From JANJTB01 sp032027125 (lineage in GTDB: Bacteria; Bacteroidota; Ignavibacteria; Kapaibacteriales; UBA2268): a stretch of DNA of 64,000 nucleotides. Location of the stretch: assembly GCA_032027125.1 (NCBI GenBank), contig JAVSMQ010000001.1, positions 718,160 through 782,159 on the forward strand, in the 5' to 3' direction. Both the position numbers and the translations under genes were made by a program. The notes under the pieces were generated by a model. The model was not told where the DNA came from and made no database searches. It was given only the letters and a program-made list of their open reading frames with translations. Shown here piece after piece: positions 43,405-52,641 of the stretch (position 1 is the stretch's first letter; each line of letters begins with the position of its first letter).

Positions 43405-43947
43405 TTATACAAGTATTTCATAAACAGGTCCTTCGTGTGTAAGTGTACTTGCTACAAGACTGATTTTATAACCTACCTGTTTCCCCATATATGTTTCCAG
43501 ATTGCTTTCGTAAATTTCAGGAAAAGTATCATCAAAACTTTTTACTCTGAGTAGTGCCACGTGAGGAATAAACTTTCTCTTTTCTTTTTGAAATCCATAA
43601 GCAGTTAGTCTTTTTTCCAATTCGAGATAATTACCTAATACTTCTCTCTCAGGACTGTAAACCCTTGCATAAAGCACCTGAGGTCTTTGTGGATTAGGCA
43701 TCACCCCCAGACCGTTGAACTTTAGGGTTCCCGGGTATTCAATCAGTTTATCCTTGATTATTTCAGTGATTTCGGGAATTTTTTCGATAGGTACATTTCC
43801 AAGGAATTTATATGTCAAATGAAGATTATGCAATTCTGTCCATTTGCCTTTACAAACCGGTTCAAAAGCAGACTGAATATTTGAATAATTCCTTTCAAAA
43901 AGATTTTTCGATACAAAAGTTGCTATAAAGAGTCTTCTCATTTCCAT
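43405..43947 (-). CDS. thpR: RNA 2',3'-cyclic phosphodiesterase (ThpR-like)
   Basis: Encodes 180 residues from the ATG at 43947, preceded by AGGGAC; longer in-frame starts are less likely. It is a 2H phosphoesterase with the first motif HLTY in LHLTYKFLGNV. The second motif reads HVAL (FIPHVALLRV), so the Thr of the usual HxTx is Ala. The family opens 2',3'-cyclic phosphate ends and was named 2'-5' RNA ligase. Confidence 0.8.
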   Translation of the reverse strand: MEMRRLFIATFVSKNLFERNYSNIQSAFEPVCKGKWTELHNLHLTYKFLGNVPIEKIPEITEIIKDKLIEYPGTLKFNGLGVMPNPQRPQVLYARVYSPEREVLGNYLELEKRLTAYGFQKEKRKFIPHVALLRVKSFDDTFPEIYESNLETYMGKQVGYKISLVASTLTHEGPVYEILV

Positions 43948-44023
43948 TTTAGTCCCTGCAAATATATATTTTCTTGTTTTGTTCAAAATAGTATTACAAA
44001 TTTAATAGAAATTTGAACAAAAA

Positions 44024-44055
44024 AAAGCGGAAAGACAAAAAAATCTTTCCGCTTT
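44024..44055 (-). terminator. Terminator after ahcY
   Basis: AAAGCGGAAAGA (44024-44035) and TCTTTCCGCTTT (44044-44055) form a perfect 12-bp stem with an 8-nt loop. On the minus strand it is followed by a T run (complement of the A at 44019-44026). Confidence 0.88.
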
Positions 44056-44073
44056 AATAAAAAAGGCATATTA

Positions 44074-45387
44074 TCAGGTGCCTGCGTTATAATTATTTAT
44101 ATAATCGAGCTGGTCCTGAGTTAATTTGTCAATTTTAAGATTTGACATATCGAGTTTAGTACGGGCAACAAATTCATCCTGTTCAACCGGAATATCCATA
44201 ACTGCAACCGGCATTTTCTCGCCTGATTTATATCTTTCAATCAGTGAAAGATGAGCCATAAACTGATTTGCAAATGACATATCCATAACTTCGGAAGGAT
44301 GACCTTCAGCAGCAGCAAGATTAATCAATCTGCCCTGAGCCAGTAAAAATATGCGTTTGCCGTTTTTGAGTGTATATTCTTCGCAATTTGGTCTGATTGT
44401 ACGTTTGCTGACAGATATTTCCTCGAGTTCGGGAATGTTGATTTCTGCATCATAATGACCTGTATTACAAACAATAGCACCGTCTTTCATTGATTCGAAG
44501 TGCCATTTGCGGATAATATCCTTAACACCGGTAGCTGTACAGAAAATATCACCGGTTTTGGCAGCATCATCCATAGTCATTACTTCGTGACCTTCGAGAG
44601 TAGCCTTTAAAGCTGCTGTAGCCTTAACTTCAGTTATGATAGTGTTCGAGCCCATTCCTTTAGCTCTTTTTGCAACACCCGAGCCGCAATGACCGTGACC
44701 GGAGACTACAAAGTTCTTTCCGGCAAGCAGTACAGAAGTTGCTCTGATAATACCATCTAAGGTAGATTGACCGGTTCCGTAAACGTTATCGAAATCCCAT
44801 TTGGTTTCTGCATCATTAACAGCATAAACCGGGTATAGAAGCTGACCTGCAGCTGCACGTGAACGTAGTCTGTGAACGCCTGTTGTAGTTTCTTCCGAAC
44901 CGCCGATAATATGGTTTACAGCCAAATCTTTATATTTTTCGTGAACTGTATCAATCAAATCGCAGCCGTCATCAAGTGTAAGATGGGGTTTTGCATCAAT
45001 TGTACGCTCAATACACCAGTAAAAATCTTCCATATTGCCATACCAAGCATAAATCTGCACGCCATGTGCGGCAAGTGCAGCAGCTACAGCATCATTTGTT
45101 GACAGAGGATTACATCCTGACCATAATACTTCTGCTCCGGCAGCCTGAAGTGTTTTGATAAGTACTGCGGTTTCTTTTGTAACGTGCAGACAGCCAGCGA
45201 TTTTATAACCTGCAAAAGGTTTTGTTTCACTGTATTTTTTGCTTAAACCCATCAAGACAGGCATTTTAGTTTCAGCCCATTCGATGAGTAGTTTACCTTC
45301 TTCTGCAAGAGAAATATCCCTTACGCAATACTGTCCTTCAACTTGTGAAAATTTACCTTCAGCTTTTTTTTGAGGTATATTTGACAT
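44074..45387 (-). CDS. ahcY: Adenosylhomocysteinase
   Basis: Encodes 437 residues. It hydrolyses S-adenosylhomocysteine to adenosine and homocysteine, relieving inhibition of methyltransferases. Motifs are GSEETTTGVHRL (substrate region), VVSGHGHCGSGVAKRAKG (NAD-binding Rossmann loop) and CNTGHYDAEI. It ends LDYINNYNAGT rather than with the usual Lys/Tyr tail that contacts NAD in the eukaryotic type, so it belongs to the short archaeal-like group. metK lies 20 nt upstream, forming a methyl-cycle pair. Confidence 0.95.
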   Translation of the reverse strand: MSNIPQKKAEGKFSQVEGQYCVRDISLAEEGKLLIEWAETKMPVLMGLSKKYSETKPFAGYKIAGCLHVTKETAVLIKTLQAAGAEVLWSGCNPLSTNDAVAAALAAHGVQIYAWYGNMEDFYWCIERTIDAKPHLTLDDGCDLIDTVHEKYKDLAVNHIIGGSEETTTGVHRLRSRAAAGQLLYPVYAVNDAETKWDFDNVYGTGQSTLDGIIRATSVLLAGKNFVVSGHGHCGSGVAKRAKGMGSNTIITEVKATAALKATLEGHEVMTMDDAAKTGDIFCTATGVKDIIRKWHFESMKDGAIVCNTGHYDAEINIPELEEISVSKRTIRPNCEEYTLKNGKRIFLLAQGRLINLAAAEGHPSEVMDMSFANQFMAHLSLIERYKSGEKMPVAVMDIPVEQDEFVARTKLDMSNLKIDKLTQDQLDYINNYNAGT

Positions 45388-45407
45388 TTTTATATCCTAT
45401 TTTTTAA

Positions 45408-46553
45408 TTATGCAAAATTCTTTTTAAATAAATCTACTATATCAGTTCTTTCCCAGGGGAATTCATTTCTGCCAAAGTGTCCGTATGCTGCAGTCGCTCT
45501 GAAAATCGGTCTTCTTAAACCGAATCTTTCGATTATTGCAGCCGGTGACAGGTCAATATTATCTTTTACAAATTTATCGAGAAGCCTATCGTTAACTTTT
45601 GAAGTTCCGTGTGTATTTACAAGTATTGAAACAGGCTGGGCAATTCCGATTGCATACGAAAGCTGAATTGTACATTCTGATGCAATGCCCGAAGCAACAA
45701 TATTTTTGGCAAGGTATCTTGCAGCATAAGCCGCCGAGCGGTCAACTTTTGTAGAATCCTTACCCGAGAAAGCACCGCCGCCATGCGGAGCACGTCCGCC
45801 GTAAGTATCAACAATTATTTTTCTTCCGGTAAGACCTGTATCTCCGTGCGGACCACCGATAACAAAATTACCAGTCGGATTAACATAATATTTTGTATTG
45901 GAATCTAAATATTCTGAAGGAATTATATTATTAATAACATTCTTAATGACATCTTCCTTTATTCTTGATTGAGGTATGTCCGGGTCATGCTGAGTAGATA
46001 TAACAACGGTATCAACCCTTAATATTTCACCTTTGTCGGAATACTCGATTGTAACCTGTGATTTAGAGTCAGGTCTGAGATATTCCATTATACCTTCCTG
46101 ACGACGCAAATCGGCAAGACGTTTAACGAGCTTGTGGGCATAAGTAATTGTGGCAGGCATAAGCTCTTCAGTTTCGTTGATAGCATATCCAAACATCATA
46201 CCCTGGTCACCGGCACCGCCTGTATCAACACCCATTGCGATGTCTGATGACTGCTGGTTAATAACATTTATAACCGCTGCTGAATCAGCATCGAATCTTA
46301 GACCGTTTTTATCATAACCGATATCGCGTATAACACCGCGAACCAGACTTTGTAAATCAACATAAGTGTTTGTTTTAATTTCACCGCCAACAACAATCAT
46401 TCCCGTTGTAGCATAACATTCACAAGCCACTCTGCTTGATGGGTCATCGGTCAGCATCGCATCCAAAACAGCGTCAGAAACCTGATCGCATATTTTATCG
46501 GGATGCCCTTCTGAGACCGATTCCGAAGTAAATAAATAAGAATTATTAGACAT
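45408..46553 (-). CDS. metK: S-adenosylmethionine synthetase
   Basis: Encodes 381 residues from the ATG at 46553; the frame is open further but it would overlap the nucleotidyltransferase gene. MetK motifs are GHPDKICDQVSDAVLDA, GAGDQGMMFGYA, GGPHGDTGLTGRK and GGGAFSGKDSTKVDRS. The enzyme makes S-adenosylmethionine from Met and ATP. It is cotranscribed with ahcY downstream. Confidence 0.97.
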   Translation of the reverse strand: MSNNSYLFTSESVSEGHPDKICDQVSDAVLDAMLTDDPSSRVACECYATTGMIVVGGEIKTNTYVDLQSLVRGVIRDIGYDKNGLRFDADSAAVINVINQQSSDIAMGVDTGGAGDQGMMFGYAINETEELMPATITYAHKLVKRLADLRRQEGIMEYLRPDSKSQVTIEYSDKGEILRVDTVVISTQHDPDIPQSRIKEDVIKNVINNIIPSEYLDSNTKYYVNPTGNFVIGGPHGDTGLTGRKIIVDTYGGRAPHGGGAFSGKDSTKVDRSAAYAARYLAKNIVASGIASECTIQLSYAIGIAQPVSILVNTHGTSKVNDRLLDKFVKDNIDLSPAAIIERFGLRRPIFRATAAYGHFGRNEFPWERTDIVDLFKKNFA

Positions 46554-46581
46554 TTTTATTATATCTCTTAAGATTAAACAA

Positions 46582-47562
46582 TTAACTTTCTGAAATTTGG
46601 CTCGAATCACCGACATTTAACTTATGGAACTGTCCTTTAACATCGGCTTCATTACCGATGATAGATTCTTCGAGCAATGAAGAAACAACTTTTGCATTAA
46701 AACTTATTATACTGTTTCGTACTATGCTGTCTTTAACAACAGCGCCGTCGGCTACTGAAGCATAAGGTCCGATAACTGAACGTTTTATGACTGCCGAGTC
46801 CGAAATAAAGACCGGAGGAATAATGATGGAGTCTTTGAATTTCAACAGACAAGGCTTTTGGTCGAGTAGAAATCTGTTAGTTGACAACAATGTTTCAGGT
46901 TTGCCGCAGTCATACCATCCGTCAACATTGAATGTCGTAAATTGAGCACCCTTATTAATCATAATCTGAAGTGCGTCTGTCAATTGCAACTCACCTCTTG
47001 TCCTGATATCTTTTGACATTAACTCATCAAGACTTTCCTTCAATAAATTCGTATCCTGAATATGATACAAGCCTACAATTGCAAGTTTTGAAACAGGGTC
47101 TTCAGGTTTTTCGATTAATTTTGTAATTTTATTATCAATACCCTTTACTACTACACCAAATCTCCTTGGGTCTTCTACTGCTTTTACACCGATTGAATTT
47201 GTTCCGGATTTTAGAGCAAGTGCCAAATCAACATCAAATATAGTATCACCAAGTATTATCATGAGGGGTTCGTCGCCGTAAGTATCTCTACCAATCCAGA
47301 TAGCATGACCCAAACCAAGTCTCTGCTCCTGAACAACAAAGTCAAAATCCATCATTGAGTACCGCTCATTTACATACTCTTCAACAAGTTTCCCCATATA
47401 ACCTGTAATGATTGTAGCTTTTGTTACAGACTGCTCTAACAACGCATCAAGAATGTGACCTAAAATAGGTTTTCCTGCAACATTCAAAAGAACTTTCGGC
47501 AAAGAATATGTATGGGGTCTCAAACGTGTACCGACCCCGGCAACCGGAATTACTGCTCTCAT
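46582..47562 (-). CDS. Sugar-phosphate nucleotidyltransferase
   Basis: Encodes 326 residues. The N-terminal motif VIPVAGVGTRLRPHTYSLPKVLLNVAGKP is the nucleotidyltransferase signature; ILGDTIFDVDLALAL carries the metal-binding Asp. A left-handed beta-helix (VISDSAVIKRSVIGPYASVADGAVV, about 255-300) follows, as in GlmU and glucose-1-phosphate thymidylyl/uridylyltransferases. Substrate undecided. It precedes metK by 28 nt in the same direction. Confidence 0.88.
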   Translation of the reverse strand: MRAVIPVAGVGTRLRPHTYSLPKVLLNVAGKPILGHILDALLEQSVTKATIITGYMGKLVEEYVNERYSMMDFDFVVQEQRLGLGHAIWIGRDTYGDEPLMIILGDTIFDVDLALALKSGTNSIGVKAVEDPRRFGVVVKGIDNKITKLIEKPEDPVSKLAIVGLYHIQDTNLLKESLDELMSKDIRTRGELQLTDALQIMINKGAQFTTFNVDGWYDCGKPETLLSTNRFLLDQKPCLLKFKDSIIIPPVFISDSAVIKRSVIGPYASVADGAVVKDSIVRNSIISFNAKVVSSLLEESIIGNEADVKGQFHKLNVGDSSQISES

Positions 47563-47667
47563 TAAATATTAATTCTCATTTAAAAGTAAAATGTATTTAC
47601 AAAAATACGAATATAGTTTTACTAAATTCGTATTTCTAAACAACTTATTTTATTTAATCATCATTTT

Positions 47668-50082
47668 TTACTGTATTCTGATTTGCTTTCCGACCTGCAG
47701 TTTATTTTCATCAATGTTTTTATTTATGTTTTTTAATGAGCTTACTGATACTCCGAATTTCTCGGCAATCTCTCCTAGAGTATCTCCACGGCGTACTTTG
47801 TAATACTTCGGTGAATTCTTTACTTTTGATGATTTTGCTCCTGTACTTCCTTTTGTAACAATACCGGCATAAATTGTAAGACTTGTACTTGAATAAACTG
47901 TATTGCCTTTTATGATTTGAGAATTCCAGGTTTTGATTTCATCTTCTGTAACGCCATACTTTGCAGCTATAGTAGATAAATTTTCACCGGATTTAACAAC
48001 ATGAACAACCTTATTTGAGCCCTGTGCATTATTCTCAACTGCAAATTCACTCTTGGTAATGATTTTAAGTATCTGACCTTTTCTGATATGATTTTTTTTG
48101 CTAATCTTGTTATTTGACTTTATATCGGCAATTGTTAGACCATAATCATCTGCTATTTGAGCAAGTGTTTCACCGGCTTTTACTTTATGTTTGATTACTT
48201 TATCTTTTTTCTCAAGTTTAGTAATCTGAGGGGTTACAGAATTTTGGGAATCATTAATAACACTTTCAACAGGCACTGACTTAACCCATAACTCTCTGCC
48301 TGAAACTACATTCTCATTATTATCACTGATATTATTTAATCTGCGTAATTCTGCAATATCCATTGAATATTTTTTTGCAATACTAAACAGGGTTTCACCT
48401 TTTGCAACGGTATGCTTGACACTTTCTTTTTTAATTGCTGAGTTTATCTTTTCAGATTCAATTTCAGTTTCACCGGCATCTTTCTTAATGATGTTTGCAA
48501 GATATTTACCATTGACCGGAATAATTAGTGTAGTACCTTTTTTGAGTTTTGCCCTTGAGCCGCTGAGATTATTTACCGCTACAATATCATTTACATCAAT
48601 TCCGTATTTTCGGGAAATTGAACTGATTGATTCTTTTTTAGCAACTACATGATTAACAAAAGGTGTTTTTTCCTCATCAGTTAATAAAGGATAATTTTTA
48701 GCAAATATTTCTTTTCTGCCGGGAGGTAATTTCAAATGATATGGCAATGCATCCGGCGGAGTACATTCTTTCAGAAGTTCAGTATTTAACATTTTAATGG
48801 TGTCGAGCGATATTCCTGCAGCTTTAGCAAGTGCCGTAAGATTTATCGAAGAATCTATAACTATTGTTTCATACTTATATTCATCCTGAAATACGAGTGA
48901 ATCGGGGTCAAATCCGTAAGAAACAGGATTCATGGCTATTTTTGCTGCTGCAATATATTGCGGAACGTAACCACGGGTTTCACGCGGGAGATTTTCCCTT
49001 ACATCCCAATAATTAGCATTAGGTTTATTTGTACGTCTGATTGAACGTGCGACACATCCTGCTCCGCAATTATATGCAGCCAAAGCAAGATACCAGTCAC
49101 CAAATTCACTGTATAAATCTCTCAGATGTCTCATTGCGGCACGGGTTGCTTTTTCAGGCTCCCGACGTTCATCAATGAATATCGAATTGTTTTTATTAAG
49201 ACTGTACATCTCTCCGGTAGCACGCATAAACTGCCATAAACCGATAGCTTTAGCTGAAGATACAATTGTTGGATTTAATCCGCTTTCTATCATAGAGAGG
49301 TAAATGATTTCCAAAGGTACATTTTCTTCACGGGCAATTCGTTTCATCATAGGAAACCACTTGGAACTTCTTTCCAGCCATCGGCTAAAAATCTTTTTCC
49401 CCTGTCCTCTTGTCAAAAACTGAATACTTCTTTCAACAGTAACATGGTCATCCATTGGAATTATAAGAGTATCCGGACCTTTCTGCAGTTTAGAATAATT
49501 GGCAGATTGTTTATAAACAGCATCCTTTTCGGCATCTTTGGCAGCCAGTTCAAGCGGCTCTATGACATCAATTTCTCTGAATAATATTTCCCTGATTATA
49601 AAAATCGGAGAATTTTCATCCAAAAATTCAATACTTTTTACATAATTTTCGTAATCGTCAATTACAGATTGGGCTAAATCTGTAAATTCCTTGCTTTCTT
49701 CAATACCGGGCGTAACAGACATTTGATTCAGTTTTTCGATAGAGGCATCGAAATAACGGGCTGCACGGGCTGTATCTCGTTTTTGAATCAATATGAGAGC
49801 CTGATAGTATTTCTGTCGGGCGAATTCAAGATTATTCTTAAATTCATCGGTTTTAAATTTATTAGTGGGAGTTTTAGTGTCATCTAAATCGGAATATGCG
49901 TCAGGGAAAACCTCTCTGCCTCTTCCTGACCTCTCGTCATTTACATGTCTTCTTTCTCTTGTTGCAGCATTAGGGTAACCGGCTTTTGTCTGTGAATAGA
50001 TATCAACAGATAAAAACAAGAGTACAAGGGGAATAATCAGAAGATAAGACATCGGTCCTGCCAACTTTATTGATGATTTCAT
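47668..50082 (-). CDS. MltD-type lytic transglycosylase with five LysM domains
   Basis: Encodes 804 residues from the ATG at 50082 (signal peptide MKSSIKL...LLFLSVDIYSQ). The GH23 domain (about 220-380) shows the catalytic Glu in YLSMIESG, followed by AIGLWQFM and LAAYNCGAG. Five LysM peptidoglycan-binding repeats occupy the C-terminal 330 residues (for example VVAKKESISSISRKYGI, KVKAGETLAQIADDYG, KVRRGDTLGEIAEKFG). It cleaves glycan strands with 1,6-anhydro formation in the periplasm. The tail is longer than Escherichia coli MltD (two LysM). Confidence 0.9.
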   Translation of the reverse strand: MKSSIKLAGPMSYLLIIPLVLLFLSVDIYSQTKAGYPNAATRERRHVNDERSGRGREVFPDAYSDLDDTKTPTNKFKTDEFKNNLEFARQKYYQALILIQKRDTARAARYFDASIEKLNQMSVTPGIEESKEFTDLAQSVIDDYENYVKSIEFLDENSPIFIIREILFREIDVIEPLELAAKDAEKDAVYKQSANYSKLQKGPDTLIIPMDDHVTVERSIQFLTRGQGKKIFSRWLERSSKWFPMMKRIAREENVPLEIIYLSMIESGLNPTIVSSAKAIGLWQFMRATGEMYSLNKNNSIFIDERREPEKATRAAMRHLRDLYSEFGDWYLALAAYNCGAGCVARSIRRTNKPNANYWDVRENLPRETRGYVPQYIAAAKIAMNPVSYGFDPDSLVFQDEYKYETIVIDSSINLTALAKAAGISLDTIKMLNTELLKECTPPDALPYHLKLPPGRKEIFAKNYPLLTDEEKTPFVNHVVAKKESISSISRKYGIDVNDIVAVNNLSGSRAKLKKGTTLIIPVNGKYLANIIKKDAGETEIESEKINSAIKKESVKHTVAKGETLFSIAKKYSMDIAELRRLNNISDNNENVVSGRELWVKSVPVESVINDSQNSVTPQITKLEKKDKVIKHKVKAGETLAQIADDYGLTIADIKSNNKISKKNHIRKGQILKIITKSEFAVENNAQGSNKVVHVVKSGENLSTIAAKYGVTEDEIKTWNSQIIKGNTVYSSTSLTIYAGIVTKGSTGAKSSKVKNSPKYYKVRRGDTLGEIAEKFGVSVSSLKNINKNIDENKLQVGKQIRIQ

Positions 50083-50165
50083 CAAGTTCCTCTTAATTTG
50101 ACACATAACAAAATTCAATATAATAATTTTATTCATTTATACCAAGTATTTTTTTAGATTTCGGC

Positions 50166-50972
50166 TTAATTATTTTTAATTTTGCTATAAAAAACAGCAG
50201 ATAAAAATAATAATGCCTGTAAAATAATTATTACAGCACCGCTTGGAAAATCCAATTGATAGGAAATTATCAATCCTGCAATTGAACTTACGACACCCAT
50301 TCCAATTGACCAATAAGTCATATATATGAATCTTTTGGTCATTAAACGGGCAAAAGAAGCGGGAATAACAATATAAGCTGTAATTAGTATAATTCCTACA
50401 ATTTTGATTGCCAGAACTACTGTAATGGCAGTCATTATCATAAGTGTGTAATCATCTGCCACAACAGGCAGTTTGTCGGCTTTGGCAAGCTCTCGGTCAA
50501 ACGTTGCATAAGCCCATCTTCCCCAGTATAGTTTAAATGTAATTAATGTTACAATGACTAATGACACGGATATCCAGATATCAGATTCTGTAACAGTCAG
50601 TATCGAGCCAAAAAGATAAGTATAGGCATCCGCCGAATAATCATCCTTTAATGACAGAAATATTATTCCTAATGCCACCGATACTGAATAAAGTATTCCA
50701 ATTATAGAATCCGTTGAAATTTTGGTGTACTCTTTAAGATAGACTGTCAAAACTGCTATAAAAAGTGTAAATGGCACGGCGGTAATGAGCGGCTCTATAC
50801 CTAACAGTAATCCGAGAGCTACACCGCCAAAAGCAGCGTGAGCCAATCCGGAACCGATATAGCTGATTCGGCGCTGTACCACAAAAACGCCGAAATAACT
50901 TGCAGCAAATCCAATCAGGATACCGGCAAGTAATGCTCTTTGAAGAAAAGGATACCCGAACATTTCAATCAT
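50166..50972 (-). CDS. znuB: Metal ABC transporter permease (ZnuB-like)
   Basis: Encodes 268 residues with about eight transmembrane helices and the family block LAHAAFGGVALGLLLGI. It forms the inner-membrane channel of a zinc or manganese importer with the two genes upstream. It overlaps the ATPase gene by 8 nt. Confidence 0.88.
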   Translation of the reverse strand: MIEMFGYPFLQRALLAGILIGFAASYFGVFVVQRRISYIGSGLAHAAFGGVALGLLLGIEPLITAVPFTLFIAVLTVYLKEYTKISTDSIIGILYSVSVALGIIFLSLKDDYSADAYTYLFGSILTVTESDIWISVSLVIVTLITFKLYWGRWAYATFDRELAKADKLPVVADDYTLMIMTAITVVLAIKIVGIILITAYIVIPASFARLMTKRFIYMTYWSIGMGVVSSIAGLIISYQLDFPSGAVIIILQALLFLSAVFYSKIKNN

Positions 50973-51720
50973 GGTTCAATTCCTTTAATCCGAATTTAAT
51001 TCCATGGTCGTGTCCCAGATGCGAGAAAGTTTTTTGAAGATTGGAATCTGTGAATGCCGATTCTGAATTTCCGAAATAAATCTGCTGCTTGTTTAATAAT
51101 AGTGTATAGTTTGTGTGGTGGTATGCTGCAGACCAGTCATGAGTTACCATTAATACTGTTGTATTGTACTGTTTGTTGTAGTGTGAAATTATTTGATTGA
51201 CACTTTTTTCGCATACGAGGTCTATTCCTGTAGCCGGTTCGTCTAACAATAATATTGCCGGATTTGTAATCAGGCATCTTGCAAGATAGACACGCTGCAG
51301 TTCTCCTCCTGAAAGCTTTTGAAGCTGCTTTTCGGCAAGATGTCCGGCAGATAGTTTATCCAGCATATCCAAAGCGAGATTTCTTTGCTCTTTTGTTACA
51401 TTTCCAAGCCATTTCTTTTGCAAACCGCTGAGAACCAGTTCTAATGCAATTGCAGGAAATGAACGGTCAAGTGTTTTTATTTGGGGTACATAAGCAATCC
51501 TGACAGATTGATTAGTTTGTTTATCATTTAGAACTGAAATACTGCCTGTATAATTTGAATTTAATCCCAATAGAGATTTAAGTAAAGTAGTTTTTCCTGA
51601 ACCATTCGGTCCGACAATTGCGGTATATGAACCGACGGGAACATCGAACGAAATATCATTTAAAATAATATTTTTATCAAAGCTTACATTTAGGTTTTTT
51701 ACGCTGACGGCGTTGCTCAT
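50965..51720 (-). CDS. znuC: Metal ABC transporter ATPase (ZnuC-like)
   Basis: Encodes 251 residues. Walker A is GPNGSGKTTLLK, signature LSGGELQRVYLARC and Walker B ILLLDEPATGID, with the H-loop in LMVTHDWSA. It powers the metal importer. It starts 5 nt after the binding-protein gene ends. Confidence 0.9.
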   Translation of the reverse strand: MSNAVSVKNLNVSFDKNIILNDISFDVPVGSYTAIVGPNGSGKTTLLKSLLGLNSNYTGSISVLNDKQTNQSVRIAYVPQIKTLDRSFPAIALELVLSGLQKKWLGNVTKEQRNLALDMLDKLSAGHLAEKQLQKLSGGELQRVYLARCLITNPAILLLDEPATGIDLVCEKSVNQIISHYNKQYNTTVLMVTHDWSAAYHHTNYTLLLNKQQIYFGNSESAFTDSNLQKTFSHLGHDHGIKFGLKELNHD

Positions 51721-51725
51721 TACTA

Positions 51726-52622
51726 CTACTTTAATGCCTTATTGATAATTTGTGCGTTTTTGATAAGTAAATCTCTGTAAGTATTCATCGTAGTAGAATT
51801 ACCTTCCGGGTTGATTTCAAACAAATTCACTCCGGCTTCACGGGCTATAACCCTTGCTGTTTTTCCGTTTAACTGCGGTTCGGAGAATATAGAACGTACA
51901 CCGCTCAGCTTTATATCACCGACAAGTTTTGTCAAAAATTTCGGGGTTGGTTCCTTTCCGGGACTTTCTTCAATTGAACCTGCATAAACAAGATTGTATC
52001 TGTTTATTAAATAATTAAAGGACGGGTGATGCAAAAATAACTGCTTGCCTTCCAGCTCCCCTAAAATTGATTCCAATTGTTTATTAATTTCATCAAGTTC
52101 ATTCGAGAATTTTTCTGCATTTGCTTTAAATTGTTTTTCTCCTGCCGGGAAAAGTAAAGCCAGTTTTTCGGTCAACTGACCAATCATAACTTTGACTGTA
52201 AGAGGGTCAAGCCAAAAGTGCGGGTCAATTTCACTATTATGATTATGAGTTTCACCATCCATTGAATGGTCATGATTACAGCTAAAATAAATCAGATTAT
52301 CATCAGGAATCATATCAAGCAATTTGATTTTATTTTCAGTCGGTATGCCCGAAATCCATCCGTCAAAATTGTCTGCAATGTAGAACAATCCAAGAGCTTT
52401 AGATGTTTTTTTTATGTCTCCGGGCTTTGGCAGATAAGTATGAGGTGATGCTCCTGTCGGGACGATATAATCAACTTTTGCAGCATCTCCGGTTAATTCC
52501 GCGAGAATTACATATACGGGATAAGTAGTTGCCATAAACAACGGCTTATCGTCTGCTGATTTGCTGCATCCGCTAAAAACAAGAGTTGATATAAAAAATA
52601 TCAATAAACAATATCTAAACAT
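51726..52622 (-). CDS. znuA: Metal-binding lipoprotein of the zinc importer (ZnuA-like)
   Basis: Encodes 298 residues. A lipobox (STLVFSGC, Cys at 19) anchors a cluster 9 solute-binding protein. Metal ligands are in ASPHTYLP, in the His-rich loop CNHDHSMDGETHNHN followed by IDPHFWLDP, and in FLHHPSFNYL. The His-rich loop favours zinc over manganese. It is the first gene of znuABC, just after a SurA-like gene. Confidence 0.9.
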   Translation of the reverse strand: MFRYCLLIFFISTLVFSGCSKSADDKPLFMATTYPVYVILAELTGDAAKVDYIVPTGASPHTYLPKPGDIKKTSKALGLFYIADNFDGWISGIPTENKIKLLDMIPDDNLIYFSCNHDHSMDGETHNHNSEIDPHFWLDPLTVKVMIGQLTEKLALLFPAGEKQFKANAEKFSNELDEINKQLESILGELEGKQLFLHHPSFNYLINRYNLVYAGSIEESPGKEPTPKFLTKLVGDIKLSGVRSIFSEPQLNGKTARVIAREAGVNLFEINPEGNSTTMNTYRDLLIKNAQIINKALK

Positions 52623-52641
52623 TATCGGTTGTTTCCATTTA

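Noticed and set aside
47563..47667. Possible SAM riboswitch upstream of the nucleotidyltransferase-metK-ahcY genes
   Set aside because: The gap is AT-rich and I see no K-turn or conserved core; metK itself has only 28 nt upstream.
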